Below, in pieces: positions 17,047 to 27,628 of a DNA stretch of 57,680 bases. The stretch is from contig NZ_JABASU010000020.1 in assembly GCF_016107555.1 (NCBI RefSeq), forward strand, positions 1 through 57,680. The letters are read 5' to 3'. The position numbers and the translations under genes are program-made. The DNA comes from Psychrobacter celer. Its GTDB lineage: Bacteria > Pseudomonadota > Gammaproteobacteria > Pseudomonadales > Moraxellaceae. Under the pieces are notes generated by a model that saw only the letters and a list, made by a program, of their open reading frames with translations, was not told the DNA's origin and ran no database searches. Every line of letters begins with the position of its first letter. The stretch's first letter is position 1.

Positions 17047-19464
17047 TTAGCTGTCACGCAGCTGTACTGAATGCTGCTCAATTAAAGCTTGAATGACTTT
17101 ATCAGTGGCAGTTTTTACTGCCTCGTCAGATAGGGTTTGTGTCACATCTTGCCATATCAGAGCAAACGCGAGCGAGCGCTGACCTGTCGGTACTTTGTCA
17201 CCTTGATAGACATCAAATAACCACATATCACTCAACAAGGCTCCAGCAGCACGGCGCACCGTCGACTCTAGCGTCTGTAGGCTAATCTCGGTATCTACCA
17301 AGATGGCTATATCACGGCGCACTTGTGGAAACTTACTTGGCGTGGTGATGTCATGCTGCTCGCGGGCCAAGTTAAGCAGCGGCGCAAGCGATAACTGGGC
17401 AACCCAAGTGGCAGGTAGATCCAGCTGTTTGGCAGTGCTCGGATGCAGCTGACCCAACCAGCCGACATAGATATCATCGATATACAGCTTGGCGCTTTGA
17501 CCAGGGTGCAAAAATGCTAGCTGGCTACGCTCGTAGTGTACGCGCGCACGATCGATTTGGGCTGGAAGTAGCTGCTCGATATCGTGCTTGAGATCATAAA
17601 AATCTAAAGCTCGGTTTTGATAAGCTTGCTCATCCCAAATATCGCCAACTGCGACCAGCGCCATGCTCGGCGTCTGCACCAAGTCACTGACACTCTGACC
17701 GACAAAGCTCAGACCTGTTTCAAAAAAACGTACACGCGGCTGCTGACGATTGAGGTTGTACTGCACACAAGGCAACAAGCTTGAGAGCAATGTACGGCGC
17801 ATGACCGCCAGATCGCTTGAGATCGGATTGGCCAATGCCAACACTTCACCTAACGCTTCATCATCAAGTAGCGTCTCAAGTTTGGCATCACTAAAGCTAA
17901 AACTAATCGCTTCCATATAGCCATTATTGACGAGTGCCAGCTTCATCTCATGCGTCAAATCAGCCGTATCGTCATAATCCATACTGACTTGCAGATGCGG
18001 CAGGACGCTTGGAATATTGTTATAACCGTAGATACGGGCGATCTCTTCGATAAGGTCTTCTTTAATACTCATATCAAAACGGTACGACGGCGGCGTACAG
18101 ATCAGACTCTCCGCTTGCTGCGCGACCTCAAAGCCCAGCTGGGTTAAGATACGCATCATGACCGCAAGCTCTATCTCGATACCGATGACCTCACGGACTT
18201 TACTGATTGGCAAGGTAATCGGCGTACGGGCTGGCAAGTGCTCGCTATTTTCTACTTTTACTATTTGCCCAGCTTGCCCGCTTGTGACACTAGTAATCAA
18301 ATCAACAGCACGCGCCAAAGCAAGTGCTGGCAGCGCAAAGTCTACCCCGCGCTCAAAGCGCTGCGAGGCATCGGTATGCAAGCCAAAACGACGCGCGCGC
18401 GCCGCGATAGCCAGCGGATTAAAAAACGCACTTTCTAAAATAATATTGGTGGTGCTATCGGTGACGCTACTGCGCTTACCGCCCATGATTCCCGCTAAGG
18501 CAAGCACGCCCTCATCATCGGCAATCACCAGCTCATCACCAGTTAGAGCAATGGTTTGCTCATTCAGTAGCGTCAATGTCTCTGCAGGCTGCGCCAAACG
18601 CACCACAATATCACCTTGAATGGTATCGGCATCAAACGCATGTAATGGCTGACCAAGCTCCATCAATACATAGTTGGTCACATCCACCAAAAAGTTATGC
18701 GAGCGTAGTCCTGACTGAACCAAAGCATCAGCCATCCATTTTGGCGTATCGATACTACGATCAATATTGCTGATTGATTGTAAGAGATAGCGTGGGCACG
18801 CTTCATTGGCACTAATGGTGACCGCAGGCGTTGCATCACTGTTCGTTACCGCTACATCAGTGGCAATCTCCGGCTGCTGCATCGGCAGATCATTAATCAC
18901 TGATATCTCACGGGCAATACCGCGCACGCTAAAGCAGTCGCCACGGTTTGGCGTGATAGAAATATCGAGTATTTGATTGTCTAAACCTAGATAGTCACGG
19001 ATATCAGTGCCAATGGGTGCATCTGCAGGTAGCTCAAGTAGGCCATCTATGTCGTCAACCAGATCGATCTCGGAGGCACCGCACAGCATACCGTTTGAGG
19101 CCACGCCGCGTAGCTTGCTTTTCTTAATCTTAAAGCCCGATTTACCATTACTGGCATCATCACTTGGCAGTATCGCCCCAACGGTTGCCACGGGCGCTTT
19201 CATACCGACCGTCACATTCGGCGCGCCGCAGACGATTTGTAATGGCTCAGACTCACCAATATTTACCTGCGTGACGCGCAGCTTATCGGCATCAGGATGC
19301 GGCTCGACACTGATGACCTCACCGACCACCACACCGCTAAATGCACGGGCAACGGCAAAGCGATCATCAATCTCAAGCCCTGCCATGGTCAGCTGTTCGG
19401 CCAATTGCTCGCTGGTATTATTGGGGTTCACCCATTGACGTAGCCACTGTTCGCTAATTTTCAT
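17047..19464 (-). CDS. pheT: Phenylalanyl-tRNA synthetase beta subunit
   Basis: Structural and editing subunit of the alpha2-beta2 PheRS. The 805-residue protein starts with MKISEQWLRQWVNP, has the tRNA-binding EMAP-like domain (about 40-155), B3/B4 editing region (with VDVTNYVLMELGQPLHAFD), the B5 domain, the catalytic-like core, and the C-terminal FDX-ACB domain (from about 710, SKFPQVRRDIAILVD). Length matches the family (E. coli 795). It is in operon with pheS, 102 bp upstream; that spacer holds a small perfect hairpin. Confidence 0.97.
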   Translation of the reverse strand: MKISEQWLRQWVNPNNTSEQLAEQLTMAGLEIDDRFAVARAFSGVVVGEVISVEPHPDADKLRVTQVNIGESEPLQIVCGAPNVTVGMKAPVATVGAILPSDDASNGKSGFKIKKSKLRGVASNGMLCGASEIDLVDDIDGLLELPADAPIGTDIRDYLGLDNQILDISITPNRGDCFSVRGIAREISVINDLPMQQPEIATDVAVTNSDATPAVTISANEACPRYLLQSISNIDRSIDTPKWMADALVQSGLRSHNFLVDVTNYVLMELGQPLHAFDADTIQGDIVVRLAQPAETLTLLNEQTIALTGDELVIADDEGVLALAGIMGGKRSSVTDSTTNIILESAFFNPLAIAARARRFGLHTDASQRFERGVDFALPALALARAVDLITSVTSGQAGQIVKVENSEHLPARTPITLPISKVREVIGIEIELAVMMRILTQLGFEVAQQAESLICTPPSYRFDMSIKEDLIEEIARIYGYNNIPSVLPHLQVSMDYDDTADLTHEMKLALVNNGYMEAISFSFSDAKLETLLDDEALGEVLALANPISSDLAVMRRTLLSSLLPCVQYNLNRQQPRVRFFETGLSFVGQSVSDLVQTPSMALVAVGDIWDEQAYQNRALDFYDLKHDIEQLLPAQIDRARVHYERSQLAFLHPGQSAKLYIDDIYVGWLGQLHPSTAKQLDLPATWVAQLSLAPLLNLAREQHDITTPSKFPQVRRDIAILVDTEISLQTLESTVRRAAGALLSDMWLFDVYQGDKVPTGQRSLAFALIWQDVTQTLSDEAVKTATDKVIQALIEQHSVQLRDS

Positions 19465-19522
19465 AAATATCTCGGATCAGAATTTTGTAATAAAGATGTT
19501 GGAGTAAAGCTTGGCACATACA

Positions 19523-19539
19523 CTTGTTGTATCAACAAG
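19523..19539. other. Hairpin in the pheS-pheT spacer
   Basis: CTTGTTG / CAACAAG with a 3-nt loop, followed on the minus strand (upstream in the mRNA) by an A/T-rich tract at 19547-19565. It could influence the relative expression or stability of pheT. No T-run follows it on the minus strand, so it is not a classical terminator. Confidence 0.45.
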
Positions 19540-19566
19540 GCGCGCTTTTTATATAAAAAAAGCACT

Positions 19567-20846
<1,280 letters not shown>

Positions 20847-20878
20847 AAAAAAAGCCACCGACCAGCGGTAGCTTTTAT
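20847..20878 (-). terminator. Terminator of rpmI-rplT
   Basis: Minus-strand AAAAGCTACCG / CGGTGGCTTTT stem (one T-G wobble) with T-run, 85 bp after the rplT stop. It isolates the ribosomal genes from pheST. Confidence 0.8.
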
Positions 20879-20962
20879 TAATATCGTACTATTAATCAAT
20901 ATTAGTCCGATCCATCTAGGTATTTGCTAAAAAAGCAGGCCACCTAACGGAAAGGGTAATAT

Positions 20963-21319
20963 TTAGGCCAATTCCGCTTTTGCTTTTTCGACCAATGCGG
21001 TGAAAGTAGCTGCATCATGCATAGCGATGTCAGCTAAAACGCGACGATCGATTGCGATGTTAGCTTTTTTCAAGCCATTGATAAAGCGGCTATAGCTTAA
21101 GCCGTTGATGCGAGCACCAGCATTGATACGTGCGATCCAAAGACGACGGAAAGTACGTTTTTTGTTGCGGCGGTCACGATAAGCATATTGACCAGCTTTG
21201 GTCACTGCCTGTACCGCTACGCGGTAAACACGTGAACGGGCACCGTAGTAGCCTTTAGCACGCTTTAAGATTTTTTTGTGACGGCGATTTGCCTGTACAC
21301 CACGTTTTACACGGGCCAT
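20963..21319 (-). CDS. rplT: 50S ribosomal protein L20
   Basis: Primary 23S rRNA-binding assembly protein. The 118-residue sequence is typical ([23 protein letters not shown]...[14 protein letters not shown]). It is cotranscribed with rpmI 131 bp upstream. In E. coli L20 represses translation of rpmI-rplT through the leader; the same is plausible here but not shown. Confidence 0.98.
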   Translation of the reverse strand: MARVKRGVQANRRHKKILKRAKGYYGARSRVYRVAVQAVTKAGQYAYRDRRNKKRTFRRLWIARINAGARINGLSYSRFINGLKKANIAIDRRVLADIAMHDAATFTALVEKAKAELA

Positions 21320-21450
21320 AAATTACTCCAAGATTTTTTAATCATTATTAAACGAATCACAATGTCGTTATATAAGTGAATACCAGACATCGTTGTCAGA
21401 TTGCAAAGTCAAATACCTTTAATACATTAAAGCTAAGTGACCATAGGCTA

Positions 21451-21648
21451 TTAGATGTATGGGCACATACGACGAACTGCTGCTTCGTCAGACTTGTCCA
21501 CCATCTTTAGACCGCGCAACTGGCGAATACGCTTAGCTGATTTCTTGGTCAAGATATGGCTTTTGAAGGCTTGCTTACGCTTAAAGCCATTCGCTGTTTT
21601 TTTGAAGCGTTTAGCGGCACCGCTTCTGGTTTTCATCTTAACTTTCAT
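21451..21648 (-). CDS. rpmI: 50S ribosomal protein L35
   Basis: A 65-residue basic protein with the L35 signature [24 protein letters not shown] and the conserved ending RRMCPYI. The start at 21648 ([10 protein letters not shown]) has a GAGG site; an internal ATG four codons later is possible. Unlike E. coli and many relatives, infC is not directly upstream; instead there is a promoter and then a divergent thioesterase gene. Confidence 0.97.
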   Translation of the reverse strand: MKVKMKTRSGAAKRFKKTANGFKRKQAFKSHILTKKSAKRIRQLRGLKMVDKSDEAAVRRMCPYI

Positions 21649-21651
21649 GAT

Positions 21652-21752
21652 GAGTTGCCTCTTTGTCTTTGATAGAACCTGGTCGTCAAATCGTCAGTCA
21701 TAAATAGTGGCTTTAAAAACAACCACTAAACTGTTATTTGCCTCGAGGTGGG
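21652..21752 (-). promoter_or_regulatory. rpmI leader with a hairpin
   Basis: About 100 nt of leader between the predicted start site and rpmI. It contains TAGTGG-N12-CCACTA (around 21700-21730), a hairpin that could take part in L20 autoregulation. The regulatory role is inferred from the family. Confidence 0.4.
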
Positions 21753-21753
21753 A

Positions 21754-21789
21754 GGCGCTATTTTAGCAGATAGCGCCCTGTTTTGCCAA
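21754..21789 (-). promoter_or_regulatory. rpmI-rplT promoter overlapped by a palindrome
   Basis: Minus-strand TTGGCA (21784-21789), 18-bp spacer, TAAAAT (21760-21765). An exact inverted repeat GGCGCTAT-N8-ATAGCGCC (21754-21777) covers the -10 element and part of the spacer, suggesting either an operator or a hairpin formed by transcripts crossing the region. Confidence 0.65.
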
Positions 21790-22159
21790 GTGAATTTTCG
21801 CCCAAGCGCTCAGCTGTTTATATAGCCAGCGCTTTTAGTAAGCGCATATCACTATGGCTCCCCTACACTCCGCCAAATAGCCCGCTACAAAGACGGCGAT
21901 ACACTTTATAAGGTCGGGTCATAAAATCAGGTCATAAAGTCGGGGATTTTTTTGCAAATAGATTGAATGTGAGGCAAAGCTGTGCTTAAGTAGAGGTTGG
22001 GCTTGATTGCTTATCGTGCACGAATTGTATACCAATAACGATAGCCATTGACTCGGTATTGTGCTCATCCGTTTTATGACCATAATCCGTCCTGACGCTG
22101 TACACCTATAACATGATTGGCAACCCCCATCATTGCCTGCCATCACTCTAGGAGATAAC
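21790..22159. other. Intergenic region rpmI / thioesterase
   Basis: 370 bp between divergent genes. No gene recognised; a minus-strand open frame near its right end has no ribosome site or family features. Confidence 0.45.
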
Positions 22160-22591
22160 GTGTCAAATCAAGAGTTAGACTTTGATGACAGCCTATTTGT
22201 ATTTGAGACAGTGATGCGAGTGCGTCATACTGAAATCGATAGGAGTCAGCATATCTCGTTTGAAGCGTTGACCGCTTTGCTTTGTGAGGCGCGGCATCGG
22301 TTTTTGCATGCAAAAGGTATACAAGATATCAATGCGGAGCATCGAGGACTGATCATCGATGGCATACAGCTAACCACCAATAGCCGTGTACGGGCGCGCG
22401 AAGAGCTGTTGTTTGAGGTGGGGGTCGAGCCGCTGTATGATAACGGCGGCCATATGATCATCAAAATATCACGTATGTATGGTGGCGAGGTGGTGGCAAA
22501 GGCGCGGATCCATTTTATCAGCTACGATTTTCACCTCAACAAACCCGCCGCCTTGGATAAAGACACAAAAGCGGCGCTATATCCGCATTGA
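22160..22591 (+). CDS. Hotdog-fold acyl-CoA thioesterase (4HBT-like)
   Basis: A 143-residue single-hotdog protein. Features of the 4-hydroxybenzoyl-CoA thioesterase/YbgC-like group are an early MRVRHTEIDRSQHISFEALTAL (with the acidic and His residues of the active-site turn) and LTTNSRVRAREELLFEVGVEP. I chose a GTG start at 22160 because AGGAGA sits five bases before it; the upstream ATG at 22133 has no such site. Substrate unknown. It lies upstream of hisIE on the same strand but 125 bp away. Confidence 0.78.
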   Translation: MSNQELDFDDSLFVFETVMRVRHTEIDRSQHISFEALTALLCEARHRFLHAKGIQDINAEHRGLIIDGIQLTTNSRVRAREELLFEVGVEPLYDNGGHMIIKISRMYGGEVVAKARIHFISYDFHLNKPAALDKDTKAALYPH

Positions 22592-22716
22592 TTTAGGCTG
22601 TGATGCCCTTGACGCTCTGAACCCCTACCACCATTAGGCCAAAATATCACACAGAGGGACGAGCGCAGCCCCACTAACTCTCTATTTCCTATTTCTCATC
22701 ACAAGACAGACATATT

Positions 22717-23559
22717 ATGACTTTACCTGCTTGGCTTGCCGCCATAAAATTTAATGCTGATGGTTTGATCCCCGCTATTGCTCAAGATCATGAATCTGGG
22801 CGTATCCTCATGATGGCCTGGATGAATAGCGAGGCCCTCCAGCTCACCGCCGAGACAAAGACAGCGGTGTATTTTTCGCGCTCGCGTGGTCAGTTGTGGC
22901 ACAAAGGAGAGTCGTCAGGCCACACCCAGACAGTCCATGATATCCGCTTAGACTGCGATGCAGATGTAATCGTGCTGAGCGTGACACAAGCGGGCGGCAT
23001 CGCCTGTCATACGGGACGTGAGTCTTGTTTTTATCAGCGTTTAGACTTATCAGGCGCGCAGCCTCAGTGGCAAACGGTGGATAAAGTATTAAAAGATCCG
23101 GCAGAGATTTATGCGTCTACGTCGGCGGCCGAAGCCGTCTCTGACCCCCAACGTCACGATGCCAGCCCTAAAGGGACTACTGAGAAAGAGACTACTCAGA
23201 TCGATACCCACTCGATTTTACAGCAATTAGATCAGGTGTTAGCAGAGCGCAAACACGCCGATGCTGACAGCTCTTACGTGGCAAGCTTGTATGCAAAAGG
23301 CCTAAACAAGATATTAGAAAAAGTAGGCGAAGAGAGCACCGAGAGCATCATCGCCGCCAAGGACTTGGCTATCTGCGACGTTTCTGGCGACCAAGCACAC
23401 TATGATGCCGCGCGTCATGAGCTTATCTATGAAGTGGCTGACGTATGGTTTCATACGTTAGTCGGGCTGGCATGGTTTGATATCGAGTCAGACGCCATCT
23501 TAAACGAGCTGGGCCGACGCTTTGGTCTCTCAGGTATCGATGAGAAAGCGTCGAGATAA
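22717..23559 (+). CDS. hisI: Bifunctional phosphoribosyl-AMP cyclohydrolase / phosphoribosyl-ATP pyrophosphatase
   Basis: Catalyses steps 2 and 3 of histidine biosynthesis. The N-terminal HisI domain contains [28 protein letters not shown] and the metal-binding DCDAD with [10 protein letters not shown]. The C-terminal HisE domain contains [13 protein letters not shown] and [14 protein letters not shown]. The two are joined by a polar linker of about 35 residues (roughly 130-165), longer than in E. coli HisIE. The gene stands alone; no other his genes are in the window. Confidence 0.95.
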   Translation: MTLPAWLAAIKFNADGLIPAIAQDHESGRILMMAWMNSEALQLTAETKTAVYFSRSRGQLWHKGESSGHTQTVHDIRLDCDADVIVLSVTQAGGIACHTGRESCFYQRLDLSGAQPQWQTVDKVLKDPAEIYASTSAAEAVSDPQRHDASPKGTTEKETTQIDTHSILQQLDQVLAERKHADADSSYVASLYAKGLNKILEKVGEESTESIIAAKDLAICDVSGDQAHYDAARHELIYEVADVWFHTLVGLAWFDIESDAILNELGRRFGLSGIDEKASR

Positions 23560-23565
23560 CCTATC

Positions 23566-23713
23566 ATATAGTGAGTTCAGTATAAAAACGATACAGTGGG
23601 ACTGGAATAAGTTTTTCGCAGCCTCTATCTGCGTAGGCACAGCGCACAAGGAAAATTTAGACCAGTTGCACGTTGATATATAATGTATCTGTTTTATTTA
23701 GGATCGACTATAT
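23566..23713. repeat. Repeat copy A: long form, 148 bp
   Basis: Ends ATATAGT (23566-23572) and ACTATAT (23707-23713). The left arm contains GAGTTCAGTATAAAAACG, the right arm AATGTATCTGTTTTATTTAG, and the core GTGGGACTGG...ACCAGTTGCACG. Near-identical along its whole length to copy B in reverse orientation. It lies between hisIE and tatA, only 7 bp after the hisIE stop. Confidence 0.85.
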
Positions 23714-23958
23714 GTCGAAAACAAAAGTGCCACTACCTATTTACTCTGTGTGATTGTTGCGACTGTCACCTTTTTGTCATAACAGCAAGGTATAATAGTA
23801 TTTTTACGTCAGCGTTATGTCTGTATTTTTGTCAAATAGATCAATATTCTATAAAATAACAGTAGCGCGGTGGCGGCAATACTGATGTCAACAACTAAAG
23901 AGCAGCATTCACACTCAGAAATCTCAGACATGAGGTCTCAGACATTAAGGATATCATT
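23714..23958 (+). promoter_or_regulatory. tatA upstream region
   Basis: 245 bp after repeat A, expected to contain the tatABC promoter. AAGGA precedes the tatA ATG. No specific hexamers claimed. Confidence 0.4.
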
Positions 23959-24225
23959 ATGGGCAGTTTTTCTATTACACATTGGCTGATATTACTGGTG
24001 GTGGTGGTGGTGGTATTTGGCACCTCAAAGCTTAGAAATGCCGGCAAAGACTTGGGCGGTGCGGTCAAAGGCTTTAAAGACGCAGTCAAAGACGAAAATG
24101 CTGAGCATGCCAAAAAGCAAGTGGTACTCGATCACGACGGCGCAGCTCATCCAGCAGAGCGCCAAGCATCTAATAAAGTCGATGAGCATAGCAGCACGCT
24201 CCCTACTGACGATAAGCATCATTGA
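23959..24225 (+). CDS. tatA: Sec-independent translocase protein TatA
   Basis: Pore-forming component of the twin-arginine translocase. The 88-residue protein has one N-terminal transmembrane helix ([20 protein letters not shown], about 5-24), an FGTSKL hinge, the amphipathic helix [20 protein letters not shown], and a polar His/Lys-rich tail. First gene of tatABC. Confidence 0.95.
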   Translation: MGSFSITHWLILLVVVVVVFGTSKLRNAGKDLGGAVKGFKDAVKDENAEHAKKQVVLDHDGAAHPAERQASNKVDEHSSTLPTDDKHH

Positions 24226-24287
24226 TCATAGCAAATACCATGCTAGGTATAATGCCGCTAGCATCCAGATAGTGACAATCCACCATT

Positions 24288-24932
24288 ATGTTTGATATTG
24301 GGTTTTCTGAATTACTGCTCTTTGGCGTGATTGCTTTGATCGTCTTGGGCCCCGAAAAGCTGCCGCAAGCGGCGCGCACGGCTGGGCAGTGGTATGCCAA
24401 AATTCGCCGCACTGTTTCCACCCTACAATCAGAAATAGAGGCTGAGCTCGACTTGGCTGAGACTCGGCAACAAATGCAAAAAGAGCTGGCAAAAATCCGT
24501 CAGACAGAGGCGGAGATGAGACGTGAAATGGCAGAGATGCGCGGCAGTATGCAAGAGTTTGAGTCGTCACAGAACCGCGCCCTAACAGCCGATCCGCATG
24601 CAGAGCATCAGCCTGTGATTAACGATGACACAGCACGTCAAAAGGCTGATACTGCGCACAATACCGTAAATGAGCAGCCTGAGATGGCAACGGCATTTGC
24701 ACACGCCTATGAGCGTAATAAACCCTCTGACGGCATCGATCAGCAAACAGCGCCGCCCATCATGACCAAACCTTGGGAAAACATGTGGTTTCGCCTCGGT
24801 GATTATGATAAAGCACGGCGCCTACCCGCTGCCCCCTATCTCCCCAATTATCAAGCAGACATCCTATTAAATAGCGCACCTACCAATCCTATCGCCTCAC
24901 AAGCGTCTGCCCAGATGCAGGAGGCCGACTGA
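24288..24932 (+). CDS. tatB: Sec-independent translocase protein TatB
   Basis: Receptor component with TatC for twin-arginine signal peptides. The 214-residue protein begins MFDIGFSELLLFGVIALIVLGPEKLP, the diagnostic TatB N-terminus with a conserved Glu and the GPEKLP hinge. It continues into a long amphipathic/coiled segment (about 45-95) and a variable polar tail. It overlaps the tatC start by one base (TGATG), so translation is probably coupled. Confidence 0.95.
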   Translation: MFDIGFSELLLFGVIALIVLGPEKLPQAARTAGQWYAKIRRTVSTLQSEIEAELDLAETRQQMQKELAKIRQTEAEMRREMAEMRGSMQEFESSQNRALTADPHAEHQPVINDDTARQKADTAHNTVNEQPEMATAFAHAYERNKPSDGIDQQTAPPIMTKPWENMWFRLGDYDKARRLPAAPYLPNYQADILLNSAPTNPIASQASAQMQEAD

Positions 24933-25804
24933 TGGATTTGTTTAAACGCAAAAAAAGCCGACAAGAAAAAATCGGCGATACAGCGCCAGAAAAAACCCGC
25001 TCAGCCGATATGGCCTATGATAACGATGATGGAGATATGTTAAGCTCGCTTGGCGATATGCCCATCACTGAGCATCTCATTGATTTACGCCGTCATCTGA
25101 TCAAAATATGCATGGCGGTGCTGGTGGTATTTTTGGCCTTGGTTGGGTTTTCACGCGAGCTTTATAACCTGTTATCGGACCCATTGGTCGCGCAGTTACC
25201 TGCCAACTCGACAATGATTGCCACCGATATCACCTCAAACTTTATGGCGCCGATACGCTTGAGTATCTTTGTCGCCGCCTTTGTGGCCATGCCTTATATC
25301 TTGTATCAAATTTGGTCATTTGTCGCCCCAGGTCTGTACAAAAAAGAAAAAAAAGTCGCCATTCCAGTGCTGATGTCTTCTATCGTATTGTTTTATGCTG
25401 GGGTGGCGTTTTCTTATTTTATTGTGCTCAAAGGGGTTTTGAAATTCTTTATTACCTTTGCACCGCAAAACGTCTTACCCATGACAGATATCGACAGTTA
25501 TTTGAGCTTTGCCCTAAAGCTGTTTATGGTATTTGGCTTGACCTTTGAGATACCAGTCGTCACCTTGCTGTTGATATTGGCCGGTATCGTCTCCATTGAC
25601 AGCTTAGAGGATAAACGCCGTTATATCATCGTTGGCTGCTTTGCAATCGCGGCCGTGGTGACACCGCCTGATGGGGTGTCGATGTTGATGCTGGCTTTTC
25701 CGATGTGGCTGTTGTTTGAGCTGGGGCTGTTTTTGGCGAAGATTTTGATTAAAGAAGAGCGCCGCCCTGCTTTGGCAAATGAGAGTCAACTTGATAAAAA
25801 GTAA
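24932..25804 (+). CDS. tatC: Sec-independent translocase protein TatC
   Basis: Core twin-arginine translocase subunit. The 290-residue product has six predicted transmembrane segments. A polar ~40-residue N-terminal extension is followed by the conserved MPITEHLIDLRRHLIKI with the Glu and Arg residues used in signal-peptide binding. FVAPGLYKKEKK and FGLTFEIPVV are further family landmarks. Last gene of the operon; a terminator follows. Confidence 0.96.
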   Translation: MDLFKRKKSRQEKIGDTAPEKTRSADMAYDNDDGDMLSSLGDMPITEHLIDLRRHLIKICMAVLVVFLALVGFSRELYNLLSDPLVAQLPANSTMIATDITSNFMAPIRLSIFVAAFVAMPYILYQIWSFVAPGLYKKEKKVAIPVLMSSIVLFYAGVAFSYFIVLKGVLKFFITFAPQNVLPMTDIDSYLSFALKLFMVFGLTFEIPVVTLLLILAGIVSIDSLEDKRRYIIVGCFAIAAVVTPPDGVSMLMLAFPMWLLFELGLFLAKILIKEERRPALANESQLDKK

Positions 25805-25891
25805 TACCTTAGGCAACAAACGACGCCGTTGATGATAAGCTACGCCCCTGACGACTATCGGTATTTGACAAGCGCCATTGACCTAATCGCC

Positions 25892-25920
25892 AGCCATTGT
25901 TTATGCAGTGGCTTTTTTTG
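25892..25920 (+). terminator. Terminator of tatABC
   Basis: GCCATTG / CAGTGGC stem (one T-G pair) around TTTATG, followed by seven T residues. Confidence 0.8.
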
Positions 25921-26057
25921 CCTTTATGGTTTTTGACCCTATGGTGTTGCCCTTATAGTTGTTGTCCTGTCTTGTTTGTCCGCAGATTGTTAGATCATTT
26001 TTTACTCATCCATCGTGTCAGCAGATGTTGACACCGTTAGTATTTTAGGTAGCTTTT

Positions 26058-27557
26058 ATGTCCGCATCTATGCCCGCTTATATGAGCGACCCCACCGATG
26101 AGCAGCTAAATGCGCTAAATATGGCGATGGATCACAAGTCGTTTAAAGTGGTGGCGTATGCTGGCGCGGGTAAAACCACTACGCTCAAGCTCATCGGCGA
26201 GCGTCTGCGGGGGCGCGGCTTGTATTTGGCTTTCAACAAAGCGATCGCCAATGATGCTCGGCAAAAATTCCCCAGTCACGTGGACTGCCGTACGTTTCAC
26301 TCACTTGCTTATCGCCATGTCGCGCGTGATATCACTGCCAAATTGTCCTTACCACGGTTTTCACCCAAGCGTTTGGGCGATGATTTGGGGCTACAATCGG
26401 TGCAAGTACGTCGGCAAATGGATGGGGTAAATAAATACATCACTTTGACCCCAGCCCGCCTTGCGCGGTTTGTCAGCGATGCGGTCAGTCATTTTTGTAG
26501 TACCCATGCCAGCTACCCTGCGCCTAGGCATTTATTGTTTCCCAGCTGGCTCGATGCGGCAGATAGCGAGCAGCTGCGTGAGATGCTCTACCCTGCCGTC
26601 GAGCAGCGCTGGCTACAGTCTATCGATGCCCGCCATCCTGCTGGTATAGGTCATGATATTTATCTTAAATTATGGGCACTCTCCAAGCCCAGTATCCCAG
26701 CAGATTTTATCTTGTTTGATGAAGCGCAGGACGCCGACCCTTTGATGATGGGTATCTTGACGCAGCAATCAAAGCAAGTTATCTATGTTGGCGATGCTCA
26801 TCAGCAGATCTATGAGTGGCGCGGCGCGGTCAATGCGATGAAGAAACTACCGCTACCGCAAACCTTATTGACCCAGTCGTTTCGCTTCGGCGAACCTATC
26901 GCTGAGGTGGCTAATACGTTACTCAAAGCGCTACAAGAAAACGTGCCTCTTAAAGGCAACCCTAATAAAAGCTCCTCTACTGAGAAAGGCCTCGTACATA
27001 GCAAAAAGGACGCCATTCTTTGCCGTACTAACGCGGCGGCTATGGCGCAGTTGTTAACCGGTCTAAAGTTAGGCCACCGTGTGGCGCTACAAGCCGATAC
27101 CGAGCGTATGCTAAAGTTCTGCCAAGCGGCAGAAAACCTCAAAAACGGTAAATCTGCTTATGGCGTGCCAGAGCTGGCGTATTTCTATAACTGGTCGGAT
27201 GTGCAAGAGTATTCAGAAACCAATGAGGGCAGCGATCTAAAAACTTTGGTTAAATTGGTCGATGATCACGGTACCAACGTCTTAAGTCAAGCGGTCAATA
27301 GTTTGACCAGCATCGATAACGCCGATTATGTCATCTCTACCGCGCACAAAGCCAAAGGGCTTGAATGGGGGCGCGTACAGCTCGATGACGATTTTTATTA
27401 CGACGTGACCACCAATGCAGTCAAGATCAGCCCAGAGGAGCTGCGCTTGCTCTACGTTGCCTGCACACGCGCGCAGAGCAATCTCGACATTCATCATATC
27501 AAAGACTTGATCATCGGATTGCAAACGGGGAAAAAGGTCATCTTTGGCAATACCTAA
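26058..27557 (+). CDS. Short UvrD/Rep-like superfamily 1 helicase
   Basis: A 499-residue SF1 ATPase. Walker A is AGAGKTT (35-41), motif II DEAQDADP, motif III GDAHQQIYEWRGA, motif IV-like QSFRFG, motif V TAHKAKGLEWGRV and motif VI LLYVACTRAQ. It is much shorter than UvrD (about 720) and most resembles the compact FBH1/UvrD-like helicases without large accessory domains. It probably acts on recombination intermediates or single-stranded DNA, but no specific role can be assigned. Two further Met codons lie within the first nine residues, so the start could be slightly downstream. Confidence 0.85.
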   Translation: MSASMPAYMSDPTDEQLNALNMAMDHKSFKVVAYAGAGKTTTLKLIGERLRGRGLYLAFNKAIANDARQKFPSHVDCRTFHSLAYRHVARDITAKLSLPRFSPKRLGDDLGLQSVQVRRQMDGVNKYITLTPARLARFVSDAVSHFCSTHASYPAPRHLLFPSWLDAADSEQLREMLYPAVEQRWLQSIDARHPAGIGHDIYLKLWALSKPSIPADFILFDEAQDADPLMMGILTQQSKQVIYVGDAHQQIYEWRGAVNAMKKLPLPQTLLTQSFRFGEPIAEVANTLLKALQENVPLKGNPNKSSSTEKGLVHSKKDAILCRTNAAAMAQLLTGLKLGHRVALQADTERMLKFCQAAENLKNGKSAYGVPELAYFYNWSDVQEYSETNEGSDLKTLVKLVDDHGTNVLSQAVNSLTSIDNADYVISTAHKAKGLEWGRVQLDDDFYYDVTTNAVKISPEELRLLYVACTRAQSNLDIHHIKDLIIGLQTGKKVIFGNT

Positions 27558-27628
27558 CACCGCTCCGCTCTATTCGATCACGTTATCGCCTTTCATATCG
27601 CCTTTCATTTAGATACTAAGCCTTAATC

